Shown: positions 16,695 to 26,382, numbered from the stretch's first letter. The stretch is 38,771 nucleotides of DNA from Alicyclobacillus sp. SP_1 (GCF_024706985.1 NZ_JAMCCX010000025.1:1-38771); one strand, 5' to 3'. Notes: a model not told the origin generated them from the letters alone. Numbers and translations: made by a program.

Positions 16695-16900
16695 GATGGG
16701 TCCTCCTCACCGTGCGGTGGCACTTCTATCGTTCGCACCATCCGGTCGAAGCGAGCTCTAGGAATGAGCACACTGTGCCCACAGGCTTGACACTTAATGC
16801 GAATGTCCATGCCCATGCGAATGACCTGCCAGCGATTTGTGCCGCAGGCATGAGGCTTTTTCATGGTGACAATGCTGTTTAAATCATAGGTTGGGGTCAT
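16691..16900 (-). CDS. DUF951 family protein (YyzM-like)
   Basis: The 69-residue protein matches DUF951, a small family conserved near the origin in Bacillota. It reads YDLNSIVTMKKPHACGTNRW and DIRIKCQACGHSVLIPRARF. The Cys residues in HACG and KCQACG suggest a small metal-binding rubredoxin-like knuckle. The function is unknown; association with RNA or translation has been proposed only from neighbourhood. The start at 16900 has CAGGAGGTCG upstream. It overlaps the oxidoreductase start by four bases and follows the membrane protein gene. Confidence 0.85.
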   Translation of the reverse strand: MTPTYDLNSIVTMKKPHACGTNRWQVIRMGMDIRIKCQACGHSVLIPRARFDRMVRTIEVPPHGEEDPS

Positions 16901-16937
16901 CTTCGACCTCCTGCACCGGACTGTGGTTTGCTCTACA

Positions 16938-17579
16938 TCATAGCATAAGTGGGCTGGAGTGGATAAGCCGAAACACAAACCCCACGAAATGCGAGCAAAG
17001 TGGCAGGAGTAGGCCCAGCGGATGCACCCATGAGTGAAGAGGTTGAAACAGCGTGAGAGAGGCTAGAAAAGCGGAACTCAACAGGGTAATTACGGCCCCG
17101 ACCAACACGGCGAGGAGATTGCGAGACAATGTTGGAGCGGTCCGTGGGCGACTACTTAGATCCGTGTCCCAGAGCGCCTCACGAAGCCGTGAGAGGAGAA
17201 CAAAGCAACCAAACGTCGTCAGTGAAGCAGCAAAAGTCAAACCCACTTCAAAGACCTGTTTGGCAACGCGCTGTACATTCGCGTGGGTCAATCCGAACGC
17301 CCCGGTCGATATGACTTTGTCCCCAAGAAATTGAGTGAAGACCGCAATATCGCCCGCCTCGGGGTGTAAATGGAGAGAGAGCCATGCGGTGATGGCTGCA
17401 GCGGTCATGGGATTCCACAAAGGAATCCACCCGCTGAAAGCCCAACCGATGTAGGCAGCAGCGAGTATGCCCGCCATCACCCCCAAAATCCGATCCGCAG
17501 AATATCGCCGCAACCATAGACTTAGCCAGAGAAATTCAGAGACCAATAGGAAGTCCGTAGACCTGCACCTCCAGTACAC
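16938..17579 (-). CDS. Polytopic membrane protein, possibly CvpA-like
   Basis: The product of about 213 residues has four probable membrane helices: near residues 12-40 (ILGVMAGILAAAYIGWAF), 100-130 (VGLTFAASLTTFGCFVLL), 150-175 (LLAVLVGAVITLLSSAFLASL) and 180-205 (LGLLLPLCSHFVGFVF). A pattern of helices with a central Arg-rich loop and the location beside DUF951 and yyaC resemble CvpA/colicin V production-type proteins in other Bacilli, but identity is low and I would not insist. The start is uncertain: a GTG at 17579, a TTG at 17546 and a TTG at 17609 are all in frame, and GGAGGT at about 17567-17572 is badly spaced for each. It faces yyaC divergently. Confidence 0.6.
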   Translation of the reverse strand: MYWRCRSTDFLLVSEFLWLSLWLRRYSADRILGVMAGILAAAYIGWAFSGWIPLWNPMTAAAITAWLSLHLHPEAGDIAVFTQFLGDKVISTGAFGLTHANVQRVAKQVFEVGLTFAASLTTFGCFVLLSRLREALWDTDLSSRPRTAPTLSRNLLAVLVGAVITLLSSAFLASLTLFQPLHSWVHPLGLLLPLCSHFVGFVFRLIHSSPLML

Positions 17580-17610
17580 TCCACTATAGTTCGAGTCTAT
17601 GAAAGACAAG

Positions 17611-17639
17611 GTATAGAAGATGTCCCTGGAACGTATACT
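17611..17639 (+). promoter_or_regulatory. Candidate sporulation-sigma promoter of yyaC
   Basis: GTATA (17611-17615) and TATACT (17634-17639) are 18 bases apart. The -35 fits the SigF/SigG class (G-x-ATA) and the spacing fits SigG; the -10 is only a partial match. No SigA promoter is evident. It lies about 50 bases before yyaC, whose B. subtilis homologue is forespore-expressed. Confidence 0.3.
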
Positions 17640-17687
17640 GGGAATACTTCGCGAAGGTGCGGTTGTGCAAAGGGGCTGGGGGAAGTC

Positions 17688-18281
17688 GTGGAATCGACGG
17701 AACGGATGGATTACACTTGGCGCATCCCATACGATGATGCCTGTGCAATAGAGCGATTAGAATTGGCGTTAGACAAGGTTTTTGCGAGTCCCACCATCCA
17801 CAACATCCTCATCGTCTGCGTCGGTACGGATAGGTCTACAGGGGACGCCTTCGGTCCAATCGTCGGAAGCCAATTGTCTGGAGCGACCAACCTACCATTT
17901 GTGCGAGTTCTGGGAACTTTGGAGAATCCAGTTCATGCCGTCAACTTGAGTTCTACCCTGAACGAGGTTCGTACCAATTACGCGGTCCCCCCGTTCATTT
18001 TGGCAATCGATGCGTGCCTCGGTAAGTTCGATCACGTTGGACACATCACACTAGAACCCGGACCGCTTCGTCCTGGAGCCGGGGTGAAGAAGAACTTACC
18101 GGAATTCGGAGACGTGACCTTGACGGGGGTGGTCAACGTCAGTGGTTTTATGGAGTATTTTGTACTTCAGAACACGCGCCTTGGCATCGTGATGAAGATG
18201 TCGGAGGTTGTGGTACAAGCAATCCGTAACAGCCTGTGGAAATTACAGGTGCGCCACAACATGCGCACCCTGCCTTTGTAA
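17688..18281 (+). CDS. yyaC: Spore protein YyaC (DUF1256, GPR-like fold)
   Basis: A 197-residue DUF1256 protein, related in fold to the spore protease GPR and hydrogenase maturation peptidases. Marker sequences are CVGTDRSTGDAFGPIVGSQL, VHAVNLSSTL and ILAIDACLG, with conserved acidic residues in the last motif and in the first Asp. B. subtilis YyaC is made in the forespore; a proteolytic role is suspected but not proved. The start is the GTG at 17688 with GGGGGAAG close upstream; an ATG at 17706 is possible. It is one of the few plus-strand genes on the left arm, head-on to replication, and lies between minus-strand operons. Confidence 0.9.
   Translation: MESTERMDYTWRIPYDDACAIERLELALDKVFASPTIHNILIVCVGTDRSTGDAFGPIVGSQLSGATNLPFVRVLGTLENPVHAVNLSSTLNEVRTNYAVPPFILAIDACLGKFDHVGHITLEPGPLRPGAGVKKNLPEFGDVTLTGVVNVSGFMEYFVLQNTRLGIVMKMSEVVVQAIRNSLWKLQVRHNMRTLPL
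18248..18269. terminator. Hairpin at the 3' end of yyaC, possibly bidirectional
   Basis: A perfect seven-base stem GGTGCGC/GCGCACC (18248-18254 with 18263-18269) with an eight-base loop lies inside the last codons of yyaC, between convergent yyaC and the DUF4446 gene. Only weak T tracts follow on either strand. Confidence 0.4.
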
Positions 18282-18313
18282 AGTTCGAAAACGGGCCGAA
18301 GAGCGAGAGCGTC

Positions 18314-18817
18314 TCACTCGTTATGACGACTCTGCTCTTTCGCACGGATGACTTTTTGTTCCTCTGCGGTCAAAGTATAAGGAGACTGTCCTGCTTCGAT
18401 AGGCTTTCCATAAGTATGGGACTCTTCGCGGCCGTAGATGGAACTAAGGACGACTCCATTGTTTGCGTCGTCTAGAAAGGCGACCGAGTAGCTGAGATCA
18501 TTGCCAGATTCACCAAATCCATTGTATCGAACCAGGCGCGGCGTACTGACTTTGGATTGAAGGGCTTGCTTCAATCCGACGACCTGAGACTGTAAATGCT
18601 CGAGCTCACTCTCCATCTTTTTTACGGCAAGGACTGTGCTCTCGTAGACTGCTTCAAGGTCGGCAGACGAATGAATAGATTTCCAACGTTTGTTTTGTTT
18701 GCGCAGTCGCCGCAGCGATGCCATCAGACTAAAGACGAAAATGAGAGCTATCACGGCGAGTAGCACAGCACCTGCCGCTACCATCCAAAGATATTGCTGC
18801 GGAATCAGAGAAGACAC
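18314..18817 (-). CDS. DUF4446 family membrane-anchored protein
   Basis: The 167-residue protein has one N-terminal membrane helix (about 12-32), a coiled coil (about 36-85, RLRKQNKRWKSIHSSADLE through LEHLQSQVVGLKQAL) and the family signature LVRYNGFGESGNDLSYSVAFLD and GVVLSSIYGREESHTYGKPI. DUF4446 is common next to parB in Bacillota; its function is not known. The start is the GTG at 18817, ten bases after AAAGGAG; a TTG at 18826 is too close to that SD. It follows the DUF554 gene by 68 bases in the parAB string. Confidence 0.88.
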   Translation of the reverse strand: MSSLIPQQYLWMVAAGAVLLAVIALIFVFSLMASLRRLRKQNKRWKSIHSSADLEAVYESTVLAVKKMESELEHLQSQVVGLKQALQSKVSTPRLVRYNGFGESGNDLSYSVAFLDDANNGVVLSSIYGREESHTYGKPIEAGQSPYTLTAEEQKVIRAKEQSRHNE

Positions 18818-18885
18818 TTGTGACAATCTCCTTTCGTTAACGAGGCCTGAAGAACCCCGAGACAACAGAGTAACCCGATGACATT

Positions 18886-19614
18886 TTAATGAAAGACATG
18901 TGTGGTCCACTGCATCATGATAGGCCAATACACTTTGAGCGTTGGGGCTATCAGAAGCGCAGGAAGTAGATTGGCCACCTGCACTTTTTTCAAGCCATAT
19001 AAATTGGCTGCAATGGCGATCAAAAGTAGCCCGCCGGTGGCTATGAGACAGTCCATCGCAGATGCGTTGTCAATGTGACTCCCAACAAGGTGAGCGACTA
19101 ATGCAATGCCGCCCTCGTACAAAAATACCGGAAGGGCTGCAAACGCCACGCCAATGCCCAAGGTAGACGAGAAGACGACGGCTGTAATGCCATCTAGGAC
19201 GGATTTTGCCAACAACGTTTGCGGATTGTCATTCAATCCGTTTTGAAGTGCACCAACGATGGCCATGGACCCAATACAGAAGAGCAAAGTTGATGCGACG
19301 AATGCTTCGGAGACAGGCCCTTTGCTTATCCTCTTTGTCCAGATTTCCATTTTATCGCCAAAGCGCAGCAGACGATTTTCAATCTGCAACCACTCACCCA
19401 TCAATCCGCCTAAGACCACAGAGATAATGATGTACAGTATGTCTTTTTGGTCTTGTAGAGCCATGCCAAGACCAATCAACAGTACGCACAGTGCTAATCC
19501 CTGAGTGATGGTGGTACGCATGCCGTCCGGAATGCGTGGGAGTATGGTTCCCAATCCAGCACCAATGATGATGGCAAAGGCGTTCACCATGGATCCTAAG
19601 AGAAACAAACTCAT
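18886..19614 (-). CDS. DUF554 family membrane protein (YdfK/YqgA-like)
   Basis: The 242-residue protein has about six to seven membrane helices and starts MSLFLLGSMVNAFAIIIGAGLGTILP. The DUF554 signature includes MALQDQKDIL, GGLMGEWLQIE, GSMAIVGALQNGL, a central SVLDGITAVVFSSTLGIGV, and LLPALLIAP at the end. The family is thought to be transport-related but has no proven substrate. It overlaps the end of parB by four bases (ATGA), so it is translated with the segregation genes, an arrangement seen in many Bacillota. Confidence 0.9.
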   Translation of the reverse strand: MSLFLLGSMVNAFAIIIGAGLGTILPRIPDGMRTTITQGLALCVLLIGLGMALQDQKDILYIIISVVLGGLMGEWLQIENRLLRFGDKMEIWTKRISKGPVSEAFVASTLLFCIGSMAIVGALQNGLNDNPQTLLAKSVLDGITAVVFSSTLGIGVAFAALPVFLYEGGIALVAHLVGSHIDNASAMDCLIATGGLLLIAIAANLYGLKKVQVANLLPALLIAPTLKVYWPIMMQWTTHVFH

Positions 19615-20465
19615 CCACCATCCTGGTTGGAAATCAACAACTGAAGAATCCGTTCGAGGTCATCTTCGGAGAAGTACTCGATTTCTATCTTACCTTTTGA
19701 TTTGCCTGATTGAATTCGAACCGATGTCCCCAGATAGTCTCGTACCTGGTCTTCATAGATTTTATACCGCATATCCAGCTTTTTTTCGGGCGTTTCACGT
19801 GAAACACGATTCTTCGGTTCATAGATCAGAGTCTCTAAACGGCGAACGCTCCAATCCTGTCGAATCACTTGCTCGGCCAATTCTTCCTGCAGATCTGGTT
19901 TGTCCACCGCTAAAAGGGCTCGTGCATGCCCCATAGACAATGTTCCACGTGAAACATGTTCACGTACTCTTTCTGGCAATTGTAGTAAACGCATCATGTT
20001 CGCCACATGGCTCCGGCTTTGACCCACGCGTTTCGCCAGTTGCTCCTGTGTATAGCCGCAACGCTCCATTAACTGCGAATAGGCTTCCGCTGTCTCCATT
20101 GGATTAAGATTTGCTCTTTGGAGATTTTCAATAATGGCAATTTCCATCAACTGAACATCGCTCAACTCGCGAACAATAGCTGGAATTAATTTTAAACCGC
20201 AGATCTTTGCCGCCCGAAAACGACGTTCTCCAGCAACAATATCGTAACCTTGAATCGTACTCTTCCGAACAACAATTGGCTGCAATATCCCATGTTCCTC
20301 GATAGAATGAGCCAGTTCTTGCAGTTTTTCATCGTCAAACTCCCGCCGCGGCTGATACGGATTGGGACGCAAGTCTCTCAAGTCAATTGACACAATGGCA
20401 TCTGCACTCGTTTCATGTTGGGGAATCAACGCATCGAGACCTCTACCCAACACACGCTTACTCAC
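19611..20465 (-). CDS. parB: Chromosome partitioning protein ParB (Spo0J)
   Basis: The 284-residue CTPase clamp binds parS near the origin, spreads on DNA and loads SMC condensin. The N-terminal domain holds NPYQPRREFDDEKLQELAHSI and the CTP-binding GERRFRA motif. The central helix-turn-helix (about 130-160, TQEQLAKRVGQSRSHVANMMRLLQLP) recognises parS. The C-terminal dimer domain ends LERILQLLI. An N-terminal RGLDALIP peptide, the ParA-activating segment, is present. It starts at a GTG inside the end of parA (eight-base overlap). Two parS-like sites lie within its own coding sequence. In B. subtilis it also controls initiation and sporulation through Soj. Confidence 0.97.
   Translation of the reverse strand: MSKRVLGRGLDALIPQHETSADAIVSIDLRDLRPNPYQPRREFDDEKLQELAHSIEEHGILQPIVVRKSTIQGYDIVAGERRFRAAKICGLKLIPAIVRELSDVQLMEIAIIENLQRANLNPMETAEAYSQLMERCGYTQEQLAKRVGQSRSHVANMMRLLQLPERVREHVSRGTLSMGHARALLAVDKPDLQEELAEQVIRQDWSVRRLETLIYEPKNRVSRETPEKKLDMRYKIYEDQVRDYLGTSVRIQSGKSKGKIEIEYFSEDDLERILQLLISNQDGG
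19791..19806. promoter_or_regulatory. parS site 1 (inside parB)
   Basis: The sequence CGTTTCACGTGAAACA matches the 16-base consensus TGTTTCACGTGAAACA at 15 of 16 positions. It is the binding and loading site of ParB, here within the parB gene, as in B. subtilis. Confidence 0.92.
19941..19956. promoter_or_regulatory. parS site 2 (inside parB)
   Basis: The sequence TGTTCCACGTGAAACA matches the parS consensus at 15 of 16 positions. It is 150 bases from site 1 (start to start), so the gene holds a pair of parS sites. Confidence 0.9.
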
Positions 20466-21225
20466 ATCGAATCACTTCCCTAGCCAGGTCCATATAGCTC
20501 TCGGCACCACGGGATTTCGGATCATAGTGGATAATCGGTCTACCATGGCTAGGAGCTTCACTCAACCGAACATTGCGGGGAATCACTGTTTGATAGACCT
20601 TGTCGCGGAAGAACTTCTTGACATCTTCAATGACTTGAAGCCCTAAGTTTGTTCGTGCATCTAACATGGTCAACACAACACCTTCCACTTCCAGAGATGT
20701 GTTTAAATGCCTCTGCACGAGTCGGATGGTATTGAGCAACTGACTCAACCCCTCCAACGCATAGTACTCGCACTGGATAGGAATTAATACAGAATCCGCT
20801 GCCGTCAGCGCATTCACGGTGAGCAATCCCAAAGACGGCGGGCAATCAATCACAATGTAGTCGTAATGTGCTCGCATGCTTTGAACTGCTCTCCTTAATC
20901 GCACTTCTCGCGAAATGGTTGGCACTAATTCAATCTCAGCTCCAGCTAATTGAATCGTCGCTGGCAACAACGATAAATTGTCCAATCCGGAAGGCAATAC
21001 GGCTTCTTCAATAGCAACATCATTGATAATGACATCGTAAACGCAATACCGAACATCCGCCTTGTTGATGCCGATTCCTGAAGTGGTGTTGCCTTGAGGG
21101 TCAATGTCGATCAGTAAAACCTTTTTCCCCAGACTGGCCAGACAGGCACCCAAGTTAACAGCGGTCGTAGTTTTACCCACCCCGCCTTTCTGGTTGGCAA
21201 TAGCGATAACCCGTCCACCCGACAC
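20458..21225 (-). CDS. parA: Chromosome partitioning ATPase ParA (Soj)
   Basis: A 255-residue deviant Walker ATPase. KGGVGKTT at 13-20 has the signature Lys13 of the ParA/MinD family. Walker B is VIDCPPSLG and the helix-end motif is GVVLTMLDAR. It binds non-specific DNA as an ATP dimer and is cleared by ParB, positioning origins; in B. subtilis Soj also regulates DnaA. The start is the GTG at 21225 behind GGGGGA. It is followed by parB, overlapping by eight bases. No N-terminal DNA-binding domain is present, the usual state for chromosomal ParA. Confidence 0.97.
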   Translation of the reverse strand: MSGGRVIAIANQKGGVGKTTTAVNLGACLASLGKKVLLIDIDPQGNTTSGIGINKADVRYCVYDVIINDVAIEEAVLPSGLDNLSLLPATIQLAGAEIELVPTISREVRLRRAVQSMRAHYDYIVIDCPPSLGLLTVNALTAADSVLIPIQCEYYALEGLSQLLNTIRLVQRHLNTSLEVEGVVLTMLDARTNLGLQVIEDVKKFFRDKVYQTVIPRNVRLSEAPSHGRPIIHYDPKSRGAESYMDLAREVIRCE

Positions 21226-21339
21226 AAAAAATCCCCCTTAACCTCAACCCAAATACGCAACTACCATTCTACTGCAAAGTTCGGGTTAAGAGGGAAGATT
21301 GGTAGCAAAATTATCACAGAAATCGAATGGCATTGGCAG

Positions 21340-22176
21340 TCATCCCGACTTGTTGTTCTTTGGAACACGAATTTTAAATTCATAGAATAACTCTTCGTCC
21401 TGTTCTTCGACTTCCACAGTCAATCCGTTTTTCTCAATCAATTCAAGTGACTGACGAATCGTGTTGACGGCCAAGCGAACATCTCTTGACAACCCGCGCC
21501 TGCGTGGCTTCCGCTGGGGTTCTTGCTCCAGACGTTTCAGCATACGCTGCACTTGCTCTTCCATTTGCTTGACATTCCAACTTTTCGCTAAACACTCGTT
21601 GAGCAGCTGAATTTGCAAATCTTCAGCAGGTAGCGCAAGCAGTGCCCGAGCATGTCGCTCTGTAATTTGACGCGCCAACAATGCCTGCTGAACCATGTCT
21701 GGCAAATGCAAAAGACGAAGTTTGTTGGCAATCGTTGACTGTCCCTTGCCCAGTCTTTGCGCCAAACTCTCCTGAGTCAGTCCATGCAACTCGAGCAATT
21801 GCTGATAGGCTACCGCTTCTTCAATCGGCGTTAAGCCCTCTCTCTGCAAATTCTCGATAAGAGCGGCAGACGCTGTCTGTGCATCGTTCATGTCTCTCAC
21901 AATCGCCGGAATGGTGGTCCAACCCAAAGACTTTACTGCGCGCCAGCGCCTCTCGCCGGCAATTAATTCGTAACCAGTGGCTTTGCGACGGACGACAATT
22001 GGCTGGATGACTCCATGAGTGTGAATGGTTTTAGCCAGCTCTTGAATGGCACCATCATCAAACACGGTGCGCGGCTGATAGGGATTGGAGACAATACTCT
22101 CCACATCTAATTCAACCACACTGGTTGTCGATGCGTATTCGCGGCTCACGAACTTACCCCACGCTTCTTTCATCAT
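21340..22176 (-). CDS. noc: Nucleoid occlusion protein Noc
   Basis: The 278-residue ParB paralogue prevents Z-ring assembly over the chromosome. It has an amphipathic-type N-terminus (MKEAWGKFVSREYAS), the CTP-binding domain with NPYQPRTVFDD and GERRWRAV, and a helix-turn-helix (about 130-165, TQESLAQRLGKGQSTIANKLRLLHLP). The KGQSTIANK recognition helix differs from the Spo0J form QSRSHVANM, which separates Noc (NBS-binding) from ParB (parS-binding). It lies between rsmG and parA, as in Bacilli. The start is ATGATG at 22171-22176; GGAGG is about ten bases upstream. Confidence 0.92.
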   Translation of the reverse strand: MMKEAWGKFVSREYASTTSVVELDVESIVSNPYQPRTVFDDGAIQELAKTIHTHGVIQPIVVRRKATGYELIAGERRWRAVKSLGWTTIPAIVRDMNDAQTASAALIENLQREGLTPIEEAVAYQQLLELHGLTQESLAQRLGKGQSTIANKLRLLHLPDMVQQALLARQITERHARALLALPAEDLQIQLLNECLAKSWNVKQMEEQVQRMLKRLEQEPQRKPRRRGLSRDVRLAVNTIRQSLELIEKNGLTVEVEEQDEELFYEFKIRVPKNNKSG

Positions 22177-22326
22177 TGACCCTAAGCCTCCAATGGATAT
22201 ACCTCGGCCATATCGCGACAGGTCAGCAATTCCACACTTCGATTTTCATTTCCTTCTGAGCGACAAAGGTTCTTAAAATGCGACAACAACCCTCATCAAC
22301 CGCGTTCCTAAACTCAACAACTCCTG

Positions 22327-23025
22327 TCAACTAATGGGCTCTTTCGACGGAATTCCCGCTCGTCGCGGATAGCGTTTGGCAATCTGTCCGTGTCTCTGAA
22401 ACCAAAGAATTCGCCGTTCCCCCATCCCCGCCGACAATTCCATCTGAGAACATTCAACCAGTCTCAAATTCAACACACTCAAAGCTTTTTCACTCTCATC
22501 CAATTCCTCTTGCACAGACGGTCCTTTGTACATACACACGAATCCATCGCTACGAACCAGCGGTGCAAGATATTCTGCAAGCACATTCACTTTGGCTACC
22601 GCACGAGACAGTGCAACATCGAACTTCCCTCGATATTCCTGGCTTTGGCCGACGTCTTCCGCCCGCGCATGGACGACCTCAACAGTGTGCAACTGCAACT
22701 CTTTCGCGACCATTTCGAGAAACCCTACTCTTTTTTGGAGCGAGTCAACAAGCGTATAACGATGTGCAGGAAACAAAATTGCCAGGGGAATACCGGGAAA
22801 TCCCGCTCCGCTGCCAATGTCAACCACACGTCTCTTCGATGTCATCTGCGCTTTCCACGTACTCGTATATTGGGGAAGCAGACTGTCTTCAAAGTGTTTA
22901 ATCCGAACCTCATCCCAATCGGTGATGGAAGTCAAATTCATTTTTTGATTCCACTTCAACAACAGGTCAAAATACATTCGAAACTTTTCCTCGACATCAT
23001 CCATTCGCTGCTCCTGACTCTCCAT
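22327..23025 (-). CDS. rsmG: 16S rRNA (guanine-527-N7)-methyltransferase RsmG (GidB)
   Basis: The 232-residue Rossmann-fold enzyme methylates N7 of G527 in the decoding region of 16S rRNA; loss gives low-level streptomycin resistance. Motifs: [14 protein letters not shown] (about 21-34), the SAM-binding [17 protein letters not shown], and [12 protein letters not shown]. The longest frame starts at 23025 and overlaps the mnmG end by 29 bases. An internal ATG at 23004 has a better spaced AGGAG, so the protein may be seven residues shorter. Its coding direction and order match gidB in B. subtilis. Confidence 0.95.
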   Translation of the reverse strand: MESQEQRMDDVEEKFRMYFDLLLKWNQKMNLTSITDWDEVRIKHFEDSLLPQYTSTWKAQMTSKRRVVDIGSGAGFPGIPLAILFPAHRYTLVDSLQKRVGFLEMVAKELQLHTVEVVHARAEDVGQSQEYRGKFDVALSRAVAKVNVLAEYLAPLVRSDGFVCMYKGPSVQEELDESEKALSVLNLRLVECSQMELSAGMGERRILWFQRHGQIAKRYPRRAGIPSKEPIS

Positions 23026-24952
23026 TCACCTGCCCACTCCCATTCGAGCGTTGTGACCAAGACTCTAGCGCAATCAGTAAAATTGAAACGTCCGCCGGAG
23101 TCACCCCAGAAATGCGAGACGCCTGTCCAATCGTGCGAGGTCGCACAGCCGTGAGCTTTTCTCTCGCCTCCATCGACAGCCCCAAGATGCTGGAAAACTC
23201 CATGGATGCAGGTATCTCGCGCTGCTCTAAACGCCGCTGACGCGCTACCTCCATCTCTTGTTTCCCAATATAACCGGAATATTTCGTTTGTATTTCGACT
23301 TGCTCCACAACTTCTTGCCATAGCTCCTCATCGACTTTCGCTGGTTTGCCAGAATGGTTCTCTTCTCCCGCAGCCAGCATGGACTCAAGGTGCTCATACT
23401 TTACTTCTGGTCGTTTCAGCAGTTGTTCCACAGACACTGGTTCTTCAATGGCGGGAGACTGTAGCGTCGCCAGCACAGCATTGACCTCGGACGGACGCAC
23501 TTTCGCCCGTTTGACTCGCTGAATCTCATGCTCCACCAAATCTCGCTTCTTCATCATTCGAGCGTGCTTCTCCGGCGACAAAAGCCCGATTTCCCTGCCA
23601 ATCTCCATCAATCTTAAGTCCGCATTGTCGTGTCGCAACAACAACCGATACTCTGCTCGAGACGTCAGTAGTCGATACGGCTCATTCGTTCCCTTCGTCA
23701 CCAAATCGTCCACCATGACCGCGATATAAGCGTCCGATCTCGCTAAAATCACAGGTGGCAATCCTTTGGCTTTCCGCGCCGCATTGATTCCTGCCATGAT
23801 GCCTTGCCCCGCGGCTTCTTCATAGCCGGACGTTCCATTAATCTGCCCTGCGGGAAATAGACCCTCTACTTCTTTGGACTCTAAGCTCGGTTTTAATTGC
23901 GTGGGAACAATAGCATCATATTCAATCGCGTAGCCCGGCCTTAACATCTCCACGTGTTCCAGACCAGGGATCGTCCGTAGCACCTTTAGTTGAACATCTT
24001 GCGGCAAACTGGTCGATAAGCCTTGTACATACCACTCTGCGGTGGTCGGACCTTCCGGCTCTAAGAAAATTTGATGGCTGGGGCGCTCGCGAAAGCGCAC
24101 CACCTTGTCTTCGATACTTGGGCAATAACGCGGACCGGTTCCCTGAATTTCTCCCGAATACATAGGGGCTCGGTCCAAGTTCTCCATAATGATGTCGTGC
24201 GTATCTTGATTGGTATAGGTTAAATAACAATCCACCTGCTGGCGCGACGGAATATCCGAGGAAAAAGAAAAATGTTGCGGACGCTCATCCCCCGGTTGCG
24301 TAGAGAGATGATCAAATCGAATCGAATTGCGATTCACCCGCGGTGGCGTTCCAGTTTTGAAGCGAACCAATTCAAAACCGAGATCGAGCAAGCTTTGTGT
24401 CAGTAAAAGGGCTGGCATCTGGCCATTGGGTCCGCTCTCATAGTTCACTTCCCCGATGAAGATACGTCCACGCAAATACGTACCCGTCGTCAACACAATC
24501 GACTTCGCGACATATTCCATGCCACTCTTTGTCACAACGGATCGAACGCAGCCGTTCTCCGTCCGTATCTCATCGACCATTCCCTGCAACAAATGGAGAT
24601 TCTCCGTAGACTCTAAAGTCTCTTTCATGAGACGTCCGTACAGCGCTTTGTCAGCCTGCGCGCGAAGAGCCTGAACTGCCGGCCCTTTTCCAGTATTCAA
24701 CATCCGCATTTGAATGTAACTACGGTCAATGGCTGCTGCCATCTCTCCACCGAGTGCGTCAATCTCGCGAACTACGATACCCTTCGCTGGCCCGCCGATG
24801 GACGGATTGCATGGCATGTACGCCACGGTGTCGAGATTGATGGTCAACAATAACGTACGGCAACCCATTCGAGCCGAAGCGAGCGCCGCCTCACATCCTG
24901 CATGCCCGGCGCCAATGACAATCACTTCGTACTCCCCACCAAAAAAGCGCAT
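22997..24952 (-). CDS. mnmG: tRNA uridine-5-carboxymethylaminomethyl synthesis enzyme MnmG (GidA)
   Basis: A 651-residue FAD protein that with MnmE modifies U34 of several tRNAs. The FAD-binding [19 protein letters not shown] is at about 11-30, followed by [10 protein letters not shown], the flavin-binding region [12 protein letters not shown] and the central [18 protein letters not shown]. The C-terminal domain with SNPA-type sequences ([32 protein letters not shown]) contacts MnmE. The start at 24952 gives [14 protein letters not shown] with GAGGTGTGGAG upstream; the nine extra codons to 24979 overlap mnmE. Next to mnmE and rsmG, the classic gidAB cluster near the origin. Confidence 0.96.
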   Translation of the reverse strand: MRFFGGEYEVIVIGAGHAGCEAALASARMGCRTLLLTINLDTVAYMPCNPSIGGPAKGIVVREIDALGGEMAAAIDRSYIQMRMLNTGKGPAVQALRAQADKALYGRLMKETLESTENLHLLQGMVDEIRTENGCVRSVVTKSGMEYVAKSIVLTTGTYLRGRIFIGEVNYESGPNGQMPALLLTQSLLDLGFELVRFKTGTPPRVNRNSIRFDHLSTQPGDERPQHFSFSSDIPSRQQVDCYLTYTNQDTHDIIMENLDRAPMYSGEIQGTGPRYCPSIEDKVVRFRERPSHQIFLEPEGPTTAEWYVQGLSTSLPQDVQLKVLRTIPGLEHVEMLRPGYAIEYDAIVPTQLKPSLESKEVEGLFPAGQINGTSGYEEAAGQGIMAGINAARKAKGLPPVILARSDAYIAVMVDDLVTKGTNEPYRLLTSRAEYRLLLRHDNADLRLMEIGREIGLLSPEKHARMMKKRDLVEHEIQRVKRAKVRPSEVNAVLATLQSPAIEEPVSVEQLLKRPEVKYEHLESMLAAGEENHSGKPAKVDEELWQEVVEQVEIQTKYSGYIGKQEMEVARQRRLEQREIPASMEFSSILGLSMEAREKLTAVRPRTIGQASRISGVTPADVSILLIALESWSQRSNGSGQVNGESGAANG

Positions 24953-24963
24953 TCTCCACACCT

Positions 24964-26346
24964 CTACTTTCCTAAGCAAAACTGCGAAAAAATCTCGTCC
25001 AACAAGTCTTCACCAACCTGCTCGCCAATCACTAGACCCAACGTAGCATAGGCCTCTTGCAGAGAGACCGCAACGACATCTAAAGTATCCCCACGCATCG
25101 CGCTGCCCACTGCTTCCTGCAACTCCGTCTCCGCCGCACTCAGCCAGGCCACTTGACGCGAATTTGCCATGACCGTTCCTTCCATATCCCCCGCATCTCC
25201 GAGACACAATTCCACAACGGCCGACTCTAAATCGTCCATGCCCCACCTCATGACCGTCGACATGCGCACGACAGCGTCGCCCTCAACTAGAGCGAGATTT
25301 GATTCATCCCAGAGAGCGGGTTGGTCCACCTTATTCAAAAGAACGAGTCTTCGCGACTCTCTAGTATCCTTCAACAAATCTAGATCCATGCCATCCAGCG
25401 GCCGGCTCACATCAAGCATGACCAACAGCAGTTGTGCGCGTTCTAACTGTTCCCGTGTCCGAACTACGCCGATGCTCTCGACGACATCGTCTGTCTCCCG
25501 CAAACCAGCAGTATCCAGCAAGCGGAGCGGCATACCTCGCACATCCACCCACTCTTCCAAGACATCACGCGTGGTTCCAGGGATATCTGTCACAATGGCG
25601 CGATCTCGCCCAAGCAGTGCGTTCATCAGTGAGGACTTGCCGACGTTGGGCTTCCCGACAATCGCGGTAACCACTCCATCCCTCAACATCCGGCCGCGCT
25701 TACCATCGCGAATGATGGATTGCACGGAATGGAGCAGCACCTGACCCACCTGCTTGACTTCCTCATTAGCCATCGCTTCATCGTCGTGCTCTGGATAGTC
25801 CATACGAACTTCCAAATGAGCTTGCAACCGAAGAATTTGCTTGCGCAATTCCCGAATGCGATTGCGCAAATCACCTTGAACATTGCCAAGTGCCAGTCGT
25901 TCCGACTGCTTCGTCTTAGCCTGAATCAAGTCCATCACTGCTTCGGCCTGAGACAAATCGATACGCCCATGAAGAAACGCCCTCTTCGTGAACTCTCCAG
26001 GCTCGGCGATGCGTGCACCGCAGCGCACCACCAAATCCAGCGTTGAAGAAATCACCTGCATTCCTCCATGCACCTGAAACTCACACACATCTTCTCCGGT
26101 ATAACTGTGTGGTCCCGGCATCCACAAAAGAATGCATTCATCGAGGTTGTGTCCGTCAAACGGATCGACCAACCATCCATAATGAACACTTTTCCTCTTC
26201 CCAAGGCGCGGATGACGACCGGATGGGGTACGAAACAGGCGCTCCAACACGCGTGCCGCTTCGGATCCACTGACGCGAACCACACCGATACTTCCTTGAC
26301 CAGGCGGTGTGGCGACCGCTGCTATCGTATCAAAAAGACCCAACAT
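24964..26346 (-). CDS. mnmE: tRNA modification GTPase MnmE (TrmE)
   Basis: The 460-residue partner of MnmG. The N-terminal tetrahydrofolate-binding domain (about 1-118) reads [23 protein letters not shown] helical domain is interrupted by the G domain (about 220-380) with [12 protein letters not shown], the DTAG-type [10 protein letters not shown] and the NKVD motif. The C-terminus is CLGK with the essential Cys457. The start at 26346 (GAGGTG six bases upstream) is preferred over 26364. A hairpin at 26383-26401 separates it from jag. K+-stimulated GTP hydrolysis drives the modification reaction. Confidence 0.96.
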   Translation of the reverse strand: MLGLFDTIAAVATPPGQGSIGVVRVSGSEAARVLERLFRTPSGRHPRLGKRKSVHYGWLVDPFDGHNLDECILLWMPGPHSYTGEDVCEFQVHGGMQVISSTLDLVVRCGARIAEPGEFTKRAFLHGRIDLSQAEAVMDLIQAKTKQSERLALGNVQGDLRNRIRELRKQILRLQAHLEVRMDYPEHDDEAMANEEVKQVGQVLLHSVQSIIRDGKRGRMLRDGVVTAIVGKPNVGKSSLMNALLGRDRAIVTDIPGTTRDVLEEWVDVRGMPLRLLDTAGLRETDDVVESIGVVRTREQLERAQLLLVMLDVSRPLDGMDLDLLKDTRESRRLVLLNKVDQPALWDESNLALVEGDAVVRMSTVMRWGMDDLESAVVELCLGDAGDMEGTVMANSRQVAWLSAAETELQEAVGSAMRGDTLDVVAVSLQEAYATLGLVIGEQVGEDLLDEIFSQFCLGK

Positions 26347-26382
26347 CGTTTGCACCTCGTTCATTCCATCTCAACAATAACA

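Noticed and set aside
22788-22803. Sequence ATACCGGGAAAT resembling a Noc-binding site (ATTTCCCGGGAAAT)
   Set aside because: Only about 10 of 14 positions fit, and it encodes the conserved GFPGIPLA motif of RsmG, so the likeness is explained by coding constraint.
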